From Sneathiellales bacterium (GTDB taxonomy: Bacteria; Pseudomonadota; Alphaproteobacteria; JANQFL01), in the NCBI GenBank assembly GCA_028277845.1, contig JANQFL010000010.1:1-52955 (forward strand): a stretch of DNA of 52,955 nt. The letters run 5' to 3'. Made by a program: the position numbers and the translations under genes. Below are positions 50,639 through 52,955 of the stretch, piece after piece; the stretch's first letter is position 1; every line of letters starts with the position of its first letter. The notes below the pieces were generated by a model. The model made no database searches. It worked only from the letters and a program-made list of their open reading frames with translations, and was not told the DNA's origin.

Positions 50639-52368
50639 GGCGACTGTTCCAGATTGCTAGGCCGGCGCAGATTTTGGGTCTTGTTCGCCAACACTTTCTC
50701 GAGCACGTTCTTTTTGGGACCGAAGGCGGCGACTTTTCCATTGTCGAGCGTCAGAATATGGTCGACTTCGGAAATGGCGCTCGGCCGATGGGAAATGATG
50801 ACGAGCGTCTGCCTGTTCCGCTTCAATTGCCGGATCGCCGAATTGAGTGCGCCGTCCCCGTCCGAATCCAAATTGGCGTTGGGCTCGTCCAGAACGATAA
50901 GCGATGGGTCGTTGTAGAGCGCGCGTGCCAATCCGACCCGTTGGCGCTGGCCGGCGGAGAGAAAGCACCCCGATTCGCCGATTTCGGTTTCATATCCGTC
51001 CGGCAAGCGCAGGATCAAGTCGTGGCAACCCGCCATTTGCGCCGCTTTGACAACCTGATCGTCCTGGGCATCCTTGACAAACCTGGCGATGTTTTCGGCG
51101 ACGGTACCGTCGAACAATTCCACGGACTGTGGCAGGTACCCCACCTCCGCGTGCGCCGTCGCGGGTGATATCTGTGCGATGTCGGCGCCGTCGATCCGCG
51201 CCGTACCTTCGGACGCAGGCCAAACGCCGACCAGCAGCCGGCCCAAAGTCGATTTGCCGGAGGCGCTCGGGCCGATCAGGCCGAGTGCGTCCCCCGGTTT
51301 GAGCGAAAAGGAAATGTTCTGCAGAAACGGTCTTTTTGCACCCGGAGGACCACCCGATACGTTCTCCACATCCAATTGGCCGCGAAACGCCGGCAGTTCG
51401 ATCCTGTTCTTCGTTTCCGGGACAAATTCCAGGAGGTCGTTCAATCGATCGTAGGCGGATCTGGCGGTCTGAAAATTCCGCCAATTGCCGACAAGCTGTT
51501 CCAGGGGTTGCAGCGCCCGTCCCAAAAGGATCGACGCCGCGATCATGACACCGGCTGAAACGATGTTTTCGATGGCCAGCGCCGCACCCACGCCGAGAAT
51601 GGCCGACTGCAGGAACAGGCGCAGGGTCTTGCTTGAAACGGAAAATGCGCCGGTCCGGTCGCTTGCAAGCAATTGGCTGCTCAAGTCACCCTGTTTGAGC
51701 GCGAGCCATCGGTCGCGAATGGCCGGCAACATGCCCATCGCATGCGCAACTTCCGTATTGCGGATACTGGTTGCCGCGAGGGTGTTGCACCGGATTTGCG
51801 TCCGGCCGGCGCGTTCCTGCGCGGCCCGGGTGGCGATTTGGTTGAAAACCGCGAGTATGGCGATCGCCAGCATGCCCACCAAAGCCACCGTTCCTAGTAT
51901 CCAGTGCAGCATGAAGATGACGGCAAGATACACCGGCGCCCACGGCGCATCGAACAAGGCGAAAGGCCCTTGGCTGGTCAGGAATTGCCGCAACGCGGAC
52001 AAGTCGCGCACGGGTTGATCCGTCTTGATCGTCGGTGAGCGCAAGGCGTGCCACATCAGGGCGTCGAACGTGGATGCGCCCATATCTCGTTCGAGCCTGG
52101 TGCCGATGCGCACCAGCAAACGCGACCGAACGAAATCGAAAATACCCATGGCGGCGTAGAGAGCCGCAATTAGGCAACTCAAAGCCACCAGCGTCGGCAC
52201 GCTGCGGCTGGTCAACACACGATCGTATATCTGCAGCATGTAAAGCGGGCCGCCCAGCATCAGCACGTTGATCAGGCAACTGAAGAGGCCGACCAGGACG
52301 AAGCTGGAGCGAAACGTGGACAGGACCCGCTTTATCTGCCCGTCGGTTTGCCCAATATCTCCACTCAT
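50635..52368 (-). CDS. Type I secretion ABC exporter (PrtD-like)
   Basis: 577-aa transporter with a membrane domain and a C-terminal ATPase. Walker A is GPSASGKST, signature LSAGQRQRVGLARAL, Walker B LIVLDEPNANL, then the His switch VIISH. It has no peptidase domain, as in PrtD. ATG at 52368; a GTG at 52377 is possible. It is followed by the HlyD-type gene, and preceded by the RTX-type gene it most likely exports. Confidence 0.93.
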   Translation of the reverse strand: MSGDIGQTDGQIKRVLSTFRSSFVLVGLFSCLINVLMLGGPLYMLQIYDRVLTSRSVPTLVALSCLIAALYAAMGIFDFVRSRLLVRIGTRLERDMGASTFDALMWHALRSPTIKTDQPVRDLSALRQFLTSQGPFALFDAPWAPVYLAVIFMLHWILGTVALVGMLAIAILAVFNQIATRAAQERAGRTQIRCNTLAATSIRNTEVAHAMGMLPAIRDRWLALKQGDLSSQLLASDRTGAFSVSSKTLRLFLQSAILGVGAALAIENIVSAGVMIAASILLGRALQPLEQLVGNWRNFQTARSAYDRLNDLLEFVPETKNRIELPAFRGQLDVENVSGGPPGAKRPFLQNISFSLKPGDALGLIGPSASGKSTLGRLLVGVWPASEGTARIDGADIAQISPATAHAEVGYLPQSVELFDGTVAENIARFVKDAQDDQVVKAAQMAGCHDLILRLPDGYETEIGESGCFLSAGQRQRVGLARALYNDPSLIVLDEPNANLDSDGDGALNSAIRQLKRNRQTLVIISHRPSAISEVDHILTLDNGKVAAFGPKKNVLEKVLANKTQNLRRPSNLEQSP

Positions 52369-52435
52369 GGGCCGCACGGCCGTTCAGACAGTGCGACCCA
52401 TGTGCAGATAAAGCCATTCAGAACCCGCACTTCGA

Positions 52436-52955
52436 CTATCCGAACAGGAAGTCGTTGTCGTGCAGATTGGTCTTGTCCACATTCTCCAGGGTGATGGTGT
52501 TGCTGGCATCCACCGAGATAACGACGTCGGCCCCGTTTTGCACGGCGTCATTCAAGACGTCGTTCAAATCGGTGTAGGGAAAGGCCGACAAGTCGATGAC
52601 GTCGCCTACGGCGGATCCGCTTGAGAAATCGGTGATCGTGTCGTTCCCGAAATTTGCCGCGAATACGAACGTATCACTACCGCTGCCACCGGTCATGATG
52701 TCGTCACCGGCACCGCCGTCGATGACGTCGTCGCCACCGGCAGCGGTGATGGTGTCATTCCCGGCTAGTCCGGCGATGTGCATGTTGAAATAGTCGTTGG
52801 TCATGCCGATCGTATCAGCGTTCCCGGTTCCGATCACATTCAGCGGCAAATCCCGGATGTCGCCGGAGTACAATATTGTCCCGTCATCGAATTCGAAGCG
52901 CTCGAGCCTCTGGTCGTTGGAGGCGAACCAGTCCTCCACCGTGACACGGTCCTCT
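52436..52955 (-). CDS. RTX-type Ca2+-binding secreted protein, C-terminal part
   Basis: Partial at the right window edge, at least 173 residues. The frame stays open to the last base (EDRVTVEDWFASNDQRLERFEFDDGT...), which is an RTX-type spacer. RTX nonapeptides follow (GNDTITAAGGDDVIDGGAGDDIMTGGSGSDTFVF). The last 70 residues form the non-cleaved C-terminal secretion signal with ITDFSSGSAVGDVIDLSAF, as in type I substrates. It is presumably the substrate of the downstream exporter. Its full length and function are not visible. Confidence 0.9.
   Translation of the reverse strand, partial: EDRVTVEDWFASNDQRLERFEFDDGTILYSGDIRDLPLNVIGTGNADTIGMTNDYFNMHIAGLAGNDTITAAGGDDVIDGGAGDDIMTGGSGSDTFVFAANFGNDTITDFSSGSAVGDVIDLSAFPYTDLNDVLNDAVQNGADVVISVDASNTITLENVDKTNLHDNDFLFG

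Overview
The window looks like a GC-rich chromosome segment of an alphaproteobacterium, probably Rhodospirillales-like. The evidence is the gene content: a pcm-tolC-popZ-valS run (PopZ is an alphaproteobacterial polar organiser), a DUF2336 protein, a PAS_5-type protein, a GcrA-like zinc module, and tRNAs with encoded CCA. No phage, integrase or CRISPR array is visible. Gene density is high on both strands.

Layout. Positions 1-6683 hold a complete periplasmic nitrate reductase operon, napFDAGHBC, with a perfect FNR-type box upstream and a hairpin terminator after napC. Positions 6830-15588 carry an SNase-like exported protein, a DUF3253 protein, a TRAP transporter (solute-binding protein, small and large permeases), DUF4399 and DUF3012 envelope proteins, a dihaem cytochrome c, a Sel1-repeat protein, a methyltransferase, an HNH protein, a TauE/SafE permease and a NUDIX hydrolase. 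Positions 15614-18031 hold a MoxR-type AAA+ ATPase and a CoxE-like VWA protein. A DUF2336 protein follows.

Positions 19458-22680 hold a GbsR/MarR-type regulator and a co-directional operon (DUF2269 membrane protein, saccharopine-dehydrogenase-like oxidoreductase, DUF4166-DCC fusion). Two copies of one 20-bp palindrome lie before the operon and before the regulator gene. Divergently lie a small unknown protein, a cysteine-rich Fe-S protein, a uracil-DNA glycosylase family protein, an alpha/beta hydrolase lipoprotein and a Mut7-C protein. tRNA-Val, tRNA-Asn and tRNA-Cys punctuate 25976-32806, with a membrane protein, a PAS protein, an exported HEAT-repeat protein and a Gly-rich PEP-CTERM-like surface protein between them. 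The PEP-CTERM-like gene has a consensus sigma-54 promoter and a distal motif that recurs once, at 43028-43048.

Positions 32983-38902 hold pcm, tolC, popZ and valS. Then come a sulfotransferase-like protein, three GNAT acetyltransferases, ribokinase facing away from a nucleoside hydrolase (a plausible ribonucleoside salvage pair), a GcrA-like mini-protein, an SDR, a DUF6279 lipoprotein, tRNA-Ser, ClpP and an ArsR/AHSA1 pair. The right end has a small membrane protein, a 137-bp element with terminal inverted repeats abutting a broken clpP fragment, and a type I secretion operon (HlyD-like adaptor, ABC exporter) next to the 3' end of an RTX-type protein that runs off the window.

The most interesting material is regulatory: the paired GbsR-type operators, and the sigma-54 promoters with the shared AGTGTCGGAA-N4-TTACACT motif. 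The second copy of that motif points to a small gene that ordinary gene calling would miss.
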